NCBI RefSeq assembly: GCF_020217005.1
Contig: NZ_JAIWOI010000260.1
Span: 1-10,000 of the forward strand
Reading direction: 5' to 3'
Source of the DNA: Rheinheimera sp.
GTDB taxonomy: Bacteria > Pseudomonadota > Gammaproteobacteria > Enterobacterales > Alteromonadaceae
DNA: 10,000 nucleotides
Positions 1 to 7,201 of the stretch are shown here, in pieces (position 1 is the first letter of the stretch; every line of letters begins with the position of its first letter). Below the pieces are notes generated by a model. It made no database searches and was not told the origin of the DNA. It worked only from the letters and a program-made list of their open reading frames with translations. The translations under genes and the position numbers were made by a program.

Positions 1-54
1 TGGGATTTGTGTTGGCTTGATACTTTGTTATTTAAACGCTTTTGCCGTTGGCGA

Positions 55-203
55 GATACTTTCTTTTGCTTCGCCAAAAGAAAGTATCCAAAGCAGAAAA
101 GTGCTGGAGCACTTTTCAACAGACGAAGGCTGGCCCAAGCGGTGAATTACATGAATGTAATTCATAAAAGGCGACCCTGGCCGCTACGACAGCGCTTGCG
201 CTG
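55..203. repeat. array of four perfect hairpins, likely dispersed extragenic repeat
   Basis: Four inverted repeats follow one another within 149 bp. The first has 14-bp perfect arms at 55-68 and 75-88 around a 6-nt loop. The second has 10-bp arms at 96-105 and 108-117 with only GG between them. The third has 9-bp arms at 143-151 and 156-164 around TGAA. The fourth has 6-bp arms at 190-195 and 198-203 around TT. None is followed by a T-tract on either strand, so they are not a stack of terminators. An open frame crosses the region from a TTG at 7 to 204, but it has no ribosome binding site and its peptide simply translates the hairpins. I interpret this as a structured mobile or REP-like repeat. 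The left boundary is uncertain, and no second copy lies in this window. Confidence 0.6.
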
Positions 204-243
204 AACAGCCTTAGCTGGCCCAGGAGGGGGATTCGTATAAAGT

Positions 244-349
244 CCGCTCAAAAAAGTGCGTCCAAGGCGATTGTGCAACTCGTTTGTCGCTATCGCTCCT
301 CTCTCAAACACTCCTCGTCTTAAAACCTTGGCCTCCCATTTTTGAACGG
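244..349. repeat. large imperfect inverted repeat, gene-free region
   Basis: The arms at 244-267 and 326-349 are complementary at 19 of 24 positions. Their outer 11 bp (one mismatch) and inner 6 bp (CCAAGG/CCTTGG) pair well. About 58 nt lie between them. Together with the hairpin array just upstream, this makes 1-410 a gene-free but highly structured stretch. It could be the second half of the same repeat unit. No start codon with a ribosome binding site, tRNA or protein motif is visible in the interval. Confidence 0.45.
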
Positions 350-413
350 CTTGCGGCTAACAGGGAGTTTATAGTTGGTATAGTTGAATACTTCAGAGAG
401 GCCAAATCACAAC

Positions 414-436
414 AAAAAAGCCACCCAAAGGTGGCT
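414..436 (-). terminator. intrinsic terminator after the YceI-like gene
   Basis: On the minus strand, a perfect 7-bp stem (AGCCACC / GGTGGCT) with a 4-nt TTTG loop is followed by a run of T residues (complement of 414-419). It lies 28 bp past the stop codon of the YceI-like gene. It is the natural end of an rlmI-yceI transcript. Confidence 0.85.
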
Positions 437-463
437 ATTTCAAAAATCAAACTAACCAAAAAC

Positions 464-1039
464 TTACTTCACCAGCACCAGACTAAAAGTGGTGGGGACC
501 ATTGGGCTGATGGCTTTCAGGCCTGCCAGTTCACGCAGTTTTTCTACGCCAGCGTTTAATTCAAACTTGTTTACGTCCAGCATAATTGGCGCAATAGTGG
601 TGACGACCAATTGGCTGTCTGACACTTTGGTCACTTTCACTTTAGCCATCAGGCTTTGGGTTTTTGTCAGTAAGGTCAAATCTAAGGCTTGATCCACAAC
701 AACGCTGTCACCGGTTTTTAAGCCTGTGAGTACTTTGCTGTCGACTTTGCCTTTGGCATTGATAGTGGCGTATTGTTTGGCCGCTAACACATGTTCCAGA
801 ATACGTTCGTTACGAATTGGAATAGCCGTGTCCAGGGTCAGGGCTGGAATTGTCACTGCAAACTCACCTGCTTCAGTTAATTTACCTGTTAAGTCTTTAA
901 AACTGTGGGTTTCAGCCACTATGTCATTTTTAACCGAAACAAAATTCAGGCTGGACTGCGCACTGTTGACAGACCAGTCTGCGGCTGCGGAAAAACTTAA
1001 AGCTGCGGCCACTACTAAAGCTAATTTTTTCGTCGTCAT
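464..1039 (-). CDS. YceI-like family secreted protein
   Basis: This 191-residue protein is predicted to be exported to the periplasm and to fold as a lipocalin-like beta barrel that binds isoprenoid or other amphipathic molecules, as known for YceI-family proteins. Residues 1-20 form a classic signal peptide: Lys4-Lys5, a hydrophobic core, then Ala-Ala-Ala before Asp21. The rest matches the YceI domain, with the N-terminal pattern W-x-V-x(4)-S-x-L-x-F near residues 22-33, a central region where the family reads N-E-R (NERILEHVL, from residue 77) and a C-terminal TFSLVL strand. The start is supported by AAGGAG at 1046-1051, 6 nt from the ATG. The gene lies 41 bp after rlmI on the same strand and ends before a strong terminator, so the two may be co-transcribed. 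The physiological ligand is unknown. Family assignment is confident, the exact role is not. Confidence 0.85.
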   Translation of the reverse strand: MTTKKLALVVAAALSFSAAADWSVNSAQSSLNFVSVKNDIVAETHSFKDLTGKLTEAGEFAVTIPALTLDTAIPIRNERILEHVLAAKQYATINAKGKVDSKVLTGLKTGDSVVVDQALDLTLLTKTQSLMAKVKVTKVSDSQLVVTTIAPIMLDVNKFELNAGVEKLRELAGLKAISPMVPTTFSLVLVK

Positions 1040-1061
1040 CGAACACTCCTTAGTTGATGGG

Positions 1062-1079
1062 CAAAGGCAAAAGCCTCTG
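1062..1079 (-). other. intercistronic hairpin between rlmI and the YceI-like gene
   Basis: On the minus strand, a 7-bp stem (CAGAGGC / GCCTTTG, including one G-U pair) closes on a TTTT tetraloop. It sits between the rlmI stop and the next ribosome binding site. No T-tract follows, so it is not a good terminator. It may stabilise mRNA ends or tune distal expression. Confidence 0.35.
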
Positions 1080-1080
1080 C

Positions 1081-2271
1081 TTAGAATACCTTACAAACTA
1101 AACCTTTCAGATAATGACCTTCAGGGTAGAAGCTGGCAATAGGGTGGTCGCTGGACTGACTGAGTTTTTCGATAAACAAACAATCTTTGTTGGCATCCAA
1201 AGCGGCGTCAGCCACAATTTTCTGGAACAACATTTCGTCCATTAAGCCTGAACAGCTGAAGGTCAGTAACAATCCACCTGGTTTGACGAGCTGCATAGCG
1301 ACACGGTTGATGTCTTTGTAACCACGAGCGGCTTGCATCAACTGGGCTTTGCTGTCGGCAAATTTTGGTGGGTCTAAAATCACCATATCAAACAACTTGC
1401 CTTGCTCTTTGTATTCGCGCAGCAGTTTAAATACGTCCTGTTTGACGTGGTTGGCGCTGTCCGGTTCAATGTTATTTAACACTAAATTGCGTTCTGCAGT
1501 TTTTAAAGCCAAATCCGACATATCGACGTTCGTCACATGAGCCGCTCCACCTTTTAAACAGGAGAGTGCAAAAGTGCCTGTGTAGCTAAAGCAGTTCAGC
1601 ACAGTTTTGCCTTTGGCCAGACGGCCTGCTGCTGAGCGTGAATCGCGTTGGTCCAGATAAAATCCTGTTTTGTGGCCGTTCACTACATCGACCAGAATTT
1701 TCATGCCGTTTTCTAAAATCACCACTTCACCGCTTTCGCGCGGCAAATGCAACCAGCCGGTCACTGGTTTTAAGCCTTCTTTTTTACGCACATCCACATC
1801 TGAACGCTCGTAAATGCTGAAGTCCGGGAAACATTGCTTTAATGCAGTGACAATCAGCTCACGGTTCGCATCAGCACCAGCGGATAACAGCTGGCACACC
1901 AGTACATCGGCGTATAAATCGATAGTCACACCTGGCAGACCATCGGATTCAGCTGCCACTATACGTAAACCATTGGTTTGGCTTAAATCGTACATATCCT
2001 GACGCACAGACCAGGCACGCTGAATGCGGCGGTTGAAAAAGGCCTGATCAATCTGTTCTTTTTCGTTAAAAGTCCAGGCGCGCACGCGGATCTGCGAGTC
2101 GGCTGAGTAAGCGCCGCGGCATAACCACTTACCGTCATGGCTTAATACATCTACAGTTTCACCCGATTCTGGTTTGCCTTTGACCTGCAATACCGCTTTG
2201 GAGAACACCCAAGGATGGCGGCGTCTTAAGGATTTTTCGCGTTCGGGTTGTAAAATGATACTGTGAGACAT
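1081..2271 (-). CDS. rlmI: 23S rRNA (cytosine-1962-C5)-methyltransferase RlmI
   Basis: RlmI transfers a methyl group from S-adenosylmethionine to C5 of C1962 of 23S rRNA. The product is 396 residues, the same length as E. coli RlmI as I recall it. Residues 1-75 form the N-terminal PUA RNA-binding domain ([12 protein letters not shown] at 17-28). After a central region come [10 protein letters not shown] (200-209), the SAM-binding FSYTGTFAL (228-236), the acidic NVD strand end (248-250), motif IV DPPKF (300-304) and motif VI SCSG (339-342), whose Cys340 is the expected catalytic cysteine. The C-terminus carries [12 protein letters not shown] (379-390), typical of the family. The start is the ATG at 2271, with a weak CAGAG at 2279-2283. 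An extended -10 box lies upstream in the gap shared with the divergent oxidoreductase. Nothing is missing. The main alternative would be another COG1092 methyltransferase, but length and motifs favour RlmI. Confidence 0.93.
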   Translation of the reverse strand: MSHSIILQPEREKSLRRRHPWVFSKAVLQVKGKPESGETVDVLSHDGKWLCRGAYSADSQIRVRAWTFNEKEQIDQAFFNRRIQRAWSVRQDMYDLSQTNGLRIVAAESDGLPGVTIDLYADVLVCQLLSAGADANRELIVTALKQCFPDFSIYERSDVDVRKKEGLKPVTGWLHLPRESGEVVILENGMKILVDVVNGHKTGFYLDQRDSRSAAGRLAKGKTVLNCFSYTGTFALSCLKGGAAHVTNVDMSDLALKTAERNLVLNNIEPDSANHVKQDVFKLLREYKEQGKLFDMVILDPPKFADSKAQLMQAARGYKDINRVAMQLVKPGGLLLTFSCSGLMDEMLFQKIVADAALDANKDCLFIEKLSQSSDHPIASFYPEGHYLKGLVCKVF

Positions 2272-2336
2272 AGATGAACTCTGTAGATGGGCAAGGGGCG
2301 CTATTTTAGTGAAGAGCGCGCAAAAGCTAAAGCAAA

Positions 2337-2345
2337 ACTATAGCA
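2337..2345 (-). promoter_or_regulatory. candidate extended -10 promoter for rlmI
   Basis: Read on the minus strand, TGC followed by TATAGT makes an extended -10 element matching 5 of 6 bases of TATAAT, about 65 bp before the rlmI start. No good -35 box is evident, which extended -10 promoters can tolerate. The 90-bp gap (2272-2361) must also hold the promoter of the divergent oxidoreductase, but I cannot place that one. Confidence 0.35.
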
Positions 2346-2361
2346 AGTTAAAGGTAAATCC

Positions 2362-3369
2362 ATGCAAAACTATCAGATCCCAGCGCAAATGACCGCTATT
2401 GAGGTGATCAATCCAGGCAAGCAAAGCCAGTTGCAGCAGGTCACTGTGGCAGTTCCGGGGTTAAAAGCCGGGCAGGTACTGGTCAAAGTCTCAGCTGCAG
2501 GTATCAACAGAGCGGACTTATTGCAGCGTTCGGGTTTGTATCCACCACCGGCGGGGGAATCCGATATTTTAGGTTTGGAGGTCGCGGGCACTGTGGTGGC
2601 TGTATCTGAGGGCGTATCTTCAGATTGGCTGGGTGAAGCTGTTTTTGCTTTAGTACCTGGCGGTGGTTATGCCCAGTATGTGGCTTTACCCGCTGAGCAT
2701 TTAATTAAAAAGCCTGCAGCTTTAGGTATGGCTCAAGCTGCGGCTTGCGCTGAAGTGTTTTTAACTGCTTTTCAGGCCATGCGCGCCGTAGGCAACTTAC
2801 CAGATCAAGGCGCATTGTTAGTGCATGCAGGGGCCAGCGGGGTAGGCACTGCAGCTATACAGCTGGGAAAAGCCCTGGGCTGTTTTGTTGCTGTCACAGT
2901 GGGTTCTGACGAGAAAGCCAAAGCTTGCTTAGCTTTAGGGGCTGACGTTGCTATCAACTATAAAACTCATGATTTTGCCGCTGAATTAAAAGCAGTGAGG
3001 CCACAAGGTTTTGATTTAATTATTGATCCTGTGGCGGCGGATTACATTGCCAAAGATATTCAATTGCTGGCGCTGGATGGTCAGATTGTGGTGCTTTCCA
3101 TGCTTGGCGGCCGTATGACGCCAGAACTGGATTTAGGTCTGATGCTGAAAAAGCGCGGTCAGCTTTTGTGCTCTACGCTTCGAAGCCGCACAGACAGCTA
3201 CAAAGCGGCCTTAATCAGCGATTTTAATCAGCAGTTTGGCAGCGCTCTGGCAGCTGGAAACATCAAGCCTGTACTGGCAGAAAGTATCGACTGGTCAGAG
3301 GCGGAGCGGGCGCATCAATTGCTCTCTGCGAATGCCGTGGTAGGTAAACTGGTGCTTACCCTGTTTTGA
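2362..3369 (+). CDS. NAD(P)H quinone oxidoreductase, PIG3 family (zinc-independent MDR)
   Basis: This 335-residue cytosolic enzyme belongs to the medium-chain dehydrogenase/reductase superfamily, in the branch that reduces quinones with NADPH. The PIG3 subfamily is indicated by GINRADLLQRSGLYPPP (47-63), GGGYAQY (100-106), the dinucleotide-binding AGASGVGTAAIQLGKALG (156-173), and the subfamily-typical STLRSR (271-276). No zinc-ligand cysteine/histidine set is seen, which fits a zinc-independent reductase. The ATG at 2362 has AAAGG at 2350-2354, 7 nt away. A second in-frame ATG at codon 10 would align with the shorter N-terminus common in the family but lacks as good a binding site. The gene is divergent from rlmI and ends at a strong hairpin, so it is probably monocistronic. 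The natural quinone substrate cannot be read from the sequence. Confidence 0.9.
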   Translation: MQNYQIPAQMTAIEVINPGKQSQLQQVTVAVPGLKAGQVLVKVSAAGINRADLLQRSGLYPPPAGESDILGLEVAGTVVAVSEGVSSDWLGEAVFALVPGGGYAQYVALPAEHLIKKPAALGMAQAAACAEVFLTAFQAMRAVGNLPDQGALLVHAGASGVGTAAIQLGKALGCFVAVTVGSDEKAKACLALGADVAINYKTHDFAAELKAVRPQGFDLIIDPVAADYIAKDIQLLALDGQIVVLSMLGGRMTPELDLGLMLKKRGQLLCSTLRSRTDSYKAALISDFNQQFGSALAAGNIKPVLAESIDWSEAERAHQLLSANAVVGKLVLTLF

Positions 3370-3389
3370 GTTTGGCCATTGCCTAAAGG

Positions 3390-3417
3390 AACAAACCGGC
3401 TTAAACCGGTTTGTTTT
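3390..3417 (+). terminator. intrinsic terminator after the quinone oxidoreductase
   Basis: A perfect 10-bp stem (arms 3390-3399 and 3406-3415) with a 6-nt loop runs directly into a short T-run, 20 bp past the oxidoreductase stop. The TAA stop of the converging transporter gene (complement of 3401-3403) lies inside the loop, so the downstream arm overlaps that gene's 3' end. On the minus strand the following T-run is interrupted (TTCCTTT), so termination there would be weaker though possible. Confidence 0.75.
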
Positions 3418-4807
3418 CATCTTTGCGCTGATCCTGATCGGGTTCAGGGACAGCTTCTGTTGTATCTATCTGTACTTCTGGCGCAGCTGCAGCGTCCATA
3501 CTGCTCAGCTCCTGATCCGCTGTTGGCAGTTCAGCATCCGGGTGATGGGGGTGAACCATTTGCTCCTGCACCATTTGTTCATCAACCCTTGGATCTAAAG
3601 CTGCGGCTAAAGGTGACGACACCAAATCGCCTGAGGCCATCACATAATCCTGAGACACTTCTTTATCCTGTTGTTTTTGCTGATAATTAACATGAGTTAA
3701 ACGTAAAAACAGCAGCAGGGTACAAAGCGCCATAAAACCATACAACATGCTATTGCCGACCAGTTGCATAAAGCCAGAGGCAATTAAAGGGCCGATACAG
3801 GCGCCCATACCAAAGGTCAGCAAAATAGTGGCGGATAAAGCCACCCGGTGTTCCTGTTCGACATTTTGATTCGCCAGTGCTGTGGCCAGCGGGTACAAAG
3901 TAAAAGCCAGAATGCCAAAAGCAAAAGTAAATATCAGCGCAAAGACGCCGCTTAACGGCAAAATGGCAATACAAAGCACCACGCCACCTAACAGAACTGT
4001 ATTGATACGAATTAGACGACTACGCCTTATCTTGTCAGATAAACGCCCCATAGGCCATTGCGCCAGCAAACCTGCAATCACTGTGGTCGCCATATAAGCC
4101 GCCACTTGTTCTGTGCTGGCGCCACTGTGCGCTATATAAGCCGGAGCCAGACCGTAAAAGGAACCCACTATGACACCAGCCATCGCAATAGTGGTCAGTG
4201 ACTGTGGTACTTTTTGCCAGAACAATTTGATTTTCAGGGGCGCAGGTTGCAAAGGCGCCGGGTGGATACGGCGGGTTAAAGCCAAAGGCACAATACAAAG
4301 CGCAAAACACATAGCGACAATTAACAGCGGTTTTAGCGTGAGTTCCGGGTTGAGGCTGATCGCCAATTGTCCCAAGACTAAACCTAAGTAGGAGACAATC
4401 ATATAACTGGCAAAGACGGTGCCGCGGTTTTTGCTGTCGGCCTGTTCGTTCAGCCAGCTTTCCAGCACCATATACATGCACATCATGCCCATGCCGACCA
4501 TCAGACGTAGCAGCAGCCAAATGGCTAAATCGTCTATTAAGGCATGGCCTAAAGCGCTGGCTGTGGTAATACCTGCACTGGCCACAAAAGCCCGGATATG
4601 CCCGACCCGGGCGATCAAACGATGCCCCACTTTGGAACCAGCAACTAAGCCCAGATAATAAGCCGACATCATGCCGCCTATCCAGATTTGCGCTGCCGAG
4701 TCTGCGGCCAGGCGCAAACCTAAATACGTAGTCAGTACCCCAGAGGCGAGTACCATCAATAAGGTGGCAAAATATAACGAAGAAAACGAACGCAGAATGT
4801 TGGACAT
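3401..4807 (-). CDS. MFS transporter, YcaD-like, with hydrophilic C-terminal tail
   Basis: This inner-membrane permease of the major facilitator superfamily has about 12 hydrophobic segments in residues 1-372. Family features include the loop 2-3 region GSKVGHRLIARVGHIRAF (57-74), the VLESWLNEQ segment (114-122) typical of the YcaD branch, and a second conserved loop, GRLSDKIRRSR (254-264). The substrate is unknown; YcaD relatives are mostly uncharacterised. Residues 373-468 form an unusual, charged, Pro/Ala/Asp/Glu-rich tail predicted to be cytoplasmic, with a local EQMV duplication near 410-417. The frame is open back to a GTG at 4822, giving five more residues. I chose the ATG at 4807 because AAGGA at 4813-4817 sits 5 nt before it, whereas the GTG lies against the T-tract of the metG terminator. 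The product is then 468 residues. Confidence 0.88.
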   Translation of the reverse strand: MSNILRSFSSLYFATLLMVLASGVLTTYLGLRLAADSAAQIWIGGMMSAYYLGLVAGSKVGHRLIARVGHIRAFVASAGITTASALGHALIDDLAIWLLLRLMVGMGMMCMYMVLESWLNEQADSKNRGTVFASYMIVSYLGLVLGQLAISLNPELTLKPLLIVAMCFALCIVPLALTRRIHPAPLQPAPLKIKLFWQKVPQSLTTIAMAGVIVGSFYGLAPAYIAHSGASTEQVAAYMATTVIAGLLAQWPMGRLSDKIRRSRLIRINTVLLGGVVLCIAILPLSGVFALIFTFAFGILAFTLYPLATALANQNVEQEHRVALSATILLTFGMGACIGPLIASGFMQLVGNSMLYGFMALCTLLLFLRLTHVNYQQKQQDKEVSQDYVMASGDLVSSPLAAALDPRVDEQMVQEQMVHPHHPDAELPTADQELSSMDAAAAPEVQIDTTEAVPEPDQDQRKDENKPV

Positions 4808-4822
4808 GCTTTTCCTTGTCAC

Positions 4823-4850
4823 AAAAAAAGGGTAGTCAACCGGCTACCCT
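4823..4850 (-). terminator. intrinsic terminator after metG
   Basis: On the minus strand, AGGGTAG (4850-4844) pairs perfectly with CTACCCT (4835-4829) across an 8-nt loop, followed by seven T residues (complement of 4823-4829). The upstream arm coincides with the left end of the ERIC-like repeat. The T-tract ends only 5 nt before the ribosome binding site of the downstream transporter, so this terminator should limit metG read-through into that gene. Confidence 0.85.
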
Positions 4851-4969
4851 AAGTAATTGGAGTTGCAGCGAGGCGACAAGCGATCGAGACCCCAGGAGCA
4901 TAGTTCACCTATGTGACTGGGGCGAGGTTGCGTAGTCAACAAAGCTGCAGCTTCAAGAACGACGGGTAG
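4844..4969 (+). repeat. ERIC-like intergenic repeat (about 126 bp)
   Basis: The stretch matches, from memory, the ERIC/IRU consensus in order: ACCCTAA near the left end, GAGTTGCAG (4860-4868), AGGCG then CAAGCGA, CCCCAGGAGC (4890-4899), GTGACTGGGGCGAG (4913-4926), CAAC, GCAGCTT (4947-4953) and GACGGGTA (4961-4968). Its length fits the canonical 127 bp. The termini form a short inverted repeat, CTACCC / GGGTAG. The core folds into a long hairpin: CCCCAG pairs with CTGGGG, and inside it CATAG (4899-4903) pairs with CTATG (4909-4913), with G-A/A-G mismatches between the stems. A 12-bp palindrome (4942-4953) lies in the right half. It occupies nearly the whole metG/transporter gap, ending 2 bp from the metG stop codon, and would be transcribed in the metG mRNA. 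ERIC elements are best known in Enterobacterales and vibrios. Confidence 0.85.
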
Positions 4970-4971
4970 AT

Positions 4972-7035
4972 CTACTTAACGCGCATACCTGGCGTCGCAC
5001 CATCATCTGGTGTTAGCAGGAAAATATCACTGCCACCAGGGCCTGCGGCCATCACCATGCCTTCGGACATGCCAAACCGCATTTTACGTGGTGCTAAGTT
5101 GGCAACCATCACTGTCAGTCGGCCTATGAGCTGCTCAGGCTGGTACGCAGATTTAATACCGGCAAAGACCTGACGGGTTTCATTGCCTAAATCCAGTTGC
5201 AGTTTCACCAGCTTGTCTGCGCCTTCCACATGTTCAGCGTTGATGATACGCGCGACACGTAAATCCAGCTTGGCAAAGTCATCAATGCTGATGGTTTCGC
5301 CAATAGGCTCAATGGCGCTTGCTGCAGAATCGGCCGCAGGAGCTGCTTTTGGTTCCGCAGCCGCATTAGCCACTGGGGCAGCAGCTGTAGGCTGTAGATT
5401 TTCTTTTGAGCCTTCGACCATAGCTTCTACCTTGGTCATTTCTACACGTTGCATCAGTGGCTTAAACACATTGATGCTGTGATTGGTTAAAGCGGTCTGA
5501 TAAGTTGACCAGCTTAATTCGGCGTTTAAAAACAGTTCCACTTCTTTGGCCATGGCCGGCAGCACTGGTTTTAAGTAGTGCATTAAAACGCGGAACAGGT
5601 TAATGCCCATGGAGCAGACCAAATGCGCTTCGGTTAAGGTCGCTTCATTTTTTGCTAGCACCCAAGGCGCTTTGGCGTCAATGTATTGGTTGGCTTTATC
5701 GGCCAGCGCCATAATTTCGCGGATAGCACGGGCAAATTCACGTTTCTCAAAGCTTTCGGCAATAGTTTCGCCAGCGGCTGTGAACTCTGCTAATAATGCA
5801 GGTTCTACAATCTCGGCACTTAACTTGCCATCGAATTTTTTGCTGATAAAGCTGGCACAACGGCTGGCGATATTCACCACTTTGCCGACTAAATCCGCAT
5901 TCACTTTTTGCGCAAAATCTTCCAGATTTAAGTCTAAGTCTGTGATATTACTGGTCAGTTTAGACGCAAAGTAATAACGCAGATACTCTGGGTTTAAATG
6001 CTCAAGATAAGTACGGGCTTTGATAAAGGTGCCGCGCGACTTAGACATTTTAGCGCCATTGACAGTAACAAAACCGTGGGCATAGACAGAGGTCGGTTTA
6101 CGGTAACCTGCGCCATCTAACATAGCGGGCCAGAACAGACTGTGGAAATAGATAATATCTTTGCCGATAAAGTGGTAAATCTCAGCCTCTGAGTCTTTTT
6201 GCCAGAACTGGTCAAAGTTCACGCCTGTTTTATCACAGTAGTTTTTAAAGCTGGCTAAGTAGCCGATAGGCGCGTCCAGCCAGACATAAAAAAACTTGCC
6301 AGGAGCGCCTGGGATTTCAAAACCAAAATAAGGCGCGTCGCGGCTGATGTCCCATTGCTGTAGGCCTTCAGTAAACCATTCTTGCAGTTTGTTCGCCATT
6401 TCGTCCTGCAGTGAACCGCTGCGGGTCCAGTCTTTTAGCATTTGTTCAAAAGCAGGCAGGTCGAAGAAATAGTGTTCGCTGTCTTTTAACACAGGGGTAG
6501 CGCCTGAAACCACAGAACGTGGGTTTTTCAGCTCCACCGGGCTGTAAGTCGCGCCGCAGGAGTCACAGCTGTCGCCGTTTTGATCTGTAGTACCACATTT
6601 AGGGCAGTCGCCTTTAACAAAACGGTCCGGCAGGAACATCTGTTTTTCCGGGTCAAACAGCTGGCTGATGGTTTTGCGTTTGATATAACCACCTTGATCC
6701 AGCTTGGTATAAATCTCACTGGCAAACTGCTTGTTTTCTTCGCTATGCGTGCTGTGGTAATTATCAAAGCCTATTAAAAATTCGGCAAAATCAGCCTGAT
6801 GTTCTTTGGCGGTCTGAGCAATCATCTGTTCAGGCGTTAAACCCAGCTGCTGGGCCTTGAGCATAATTGGCGTGCCATGAGCATCGTCCGCACAGACGTA
6901 ATAACACTGATGACCACGGGCTTTTTGGAAACGGGACCAGATGTCAGTCTGAATATATTCCAGCATATGGCCTAAGTGAATGGGGCCATTGGCATAAGGT
7001 AAAGCACTGGTGATAAGAATTTTGCGTTGTGTCAT
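4972..7035 (-). CDS. metG: methionyl-tRNA synthetase
   Basis: This class I aminoacyl-tRNA synthetase charges tRNA-Met with methionine in the cytosol. The 687-residue product has the full MetG1 layout. The HIGH-type signature is [12 protein letters not shown] (13-24). A knuckle with Cys144, Cys147, Cys157 and Cys160 (C-x2-C-x9-C-x2-C) binds one zinc. The KMSKS loop is exactly KMSKS at 329-333. The helical anticodon-binding domain includes APW (456-458). After an Ala/Pro-rich linker (about 547-577), residues 583-687 form the C-terminal EMAPII-like tRNA-binding and dimerisation domain ([11 protein letters not shown], then [14 protein letters not shown]). The start is the ATG at 7035, with a weak TGAG at 7042-7045. 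The gene is divergent from apbC, a pairing also seen for metG and mrp in other gammaproteobacteria. It stops with TAG, and an ERIC-like repeat and a terminator follow directly. Confidence 0.98.
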   Translation of the reverse strand: MTQRKILITSALPYANGPIHLGHMLEYIQTDIWSRFQKARGHQCYYVCADDAHGTPIMLKAQQLGLTPEQMIAQTAKEHQADFAEFLIGFDNYHSTHSEENKQFASEIYTKLDQGGYIKRKTISQLFDPEKQMFLPDRFVKGDCPKCGTTDQNGDSCDSCGATYSPVELKNPRSVVSGATPVLKDSEHYFFDLPAFEQMLKDWTRSGSLQDEMANKLQEWFTEGLQQWDISRDAPYFGFEIPGAPGKFFYVWLDAPIGYLASFKNYCDKTGVNFDQFWQKDSEAEIYHFIGKDIIYFHSLFWPAMLDGAGYRKPTSVYAHGFVTVNGAKMSKSRGTFIKARTYLEHLNPEYLRYYFASKLTSNITDLDLNLEDFAQKVNADLVGKVVNIASRCASFISKKFDGKLSAEIVEPALLAEFTAAGETIAESFEKREFARAIREIMALADKANQYIDAKAPWVLAKNEATLTEAHLVCSMGINLFRVLMHYLKPVLPAMAKEVELFLNAELSWSTYQTALTNHSINVFKPLMQRVEMTKVEAMVEGSKENLQPTAAAPVANAAAEPKAAPAADSAASAIEPIGETISIDDFAKLDLRVARIINAEHVEGADKLVKLQLDLGNETRQVFAGIKSAYQPEQLIGRLTVMVANLAPRKMRFGMSEGMVMAAGPGGSDIFLLTPDDGATPGMRVK

Positions 7036-7074
7036 CGATAACTCATAGATATATCACTGAAAAAAGTGACTTAA

Positions 7075-7083
7075 TGATACAAT
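7075..7083 (+). promoter_or_regulatory. candidate extended -10 promoter for apbC-dcd
   Basis: TGA followed by TACAAT forms an extended -10 box matching 5 of 6 bases of TATAAT. No clear -35 is present. Transcription would begin near 7090, giving a leader of about 110 nt before the apbC ATG. The same 166-bp gap must hold the metG promoter, which I cannot place with confidence. Confidence 0.4.
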
Positions 7084-7201
7084 AGCTGGCGTCAAAGCGC
7101 ACCAGTTCAACAGCAGCAAAGCGCTGAAAAGCTGGCAAAGTGTGCACTAAATACAGTTCGAAGCAATAGAACCAGTTCAGCAACACAGATTGAGTGAGAC
7201 G

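Noticed and set aside
7..204. 65-codon open frame on the plus strand
   Set aside because: It begins with TTG without a ribosome binding site and its translation simply follows the hairpin repeats, so it is not treated as a gene.
284..559. 91-codon plus-strand open frame
   Set aside because: It has no ribosome binding site, crosses the terminator and runs antisense into the YceI-like gene.
4035..4520. 161-codon minus-strand open frame
   Set aside because: It is an out-of-frame shadow of the MFS transporter, which has clear family motifs in the other frame.
4820..4822. GTG start for the MFS transporter, five codons upstream
   Set aside because: It lies beside the metG terminator T-tract and has no Shine-Dalgarno sequence, whereas the ATG at 4807 has AAGGA 5 nt away.
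7190..7192. TTG start for apbC
   Set aside because: The ATG at 7202 has TGAG at a proper distance, and a TTG start would overlap that site.
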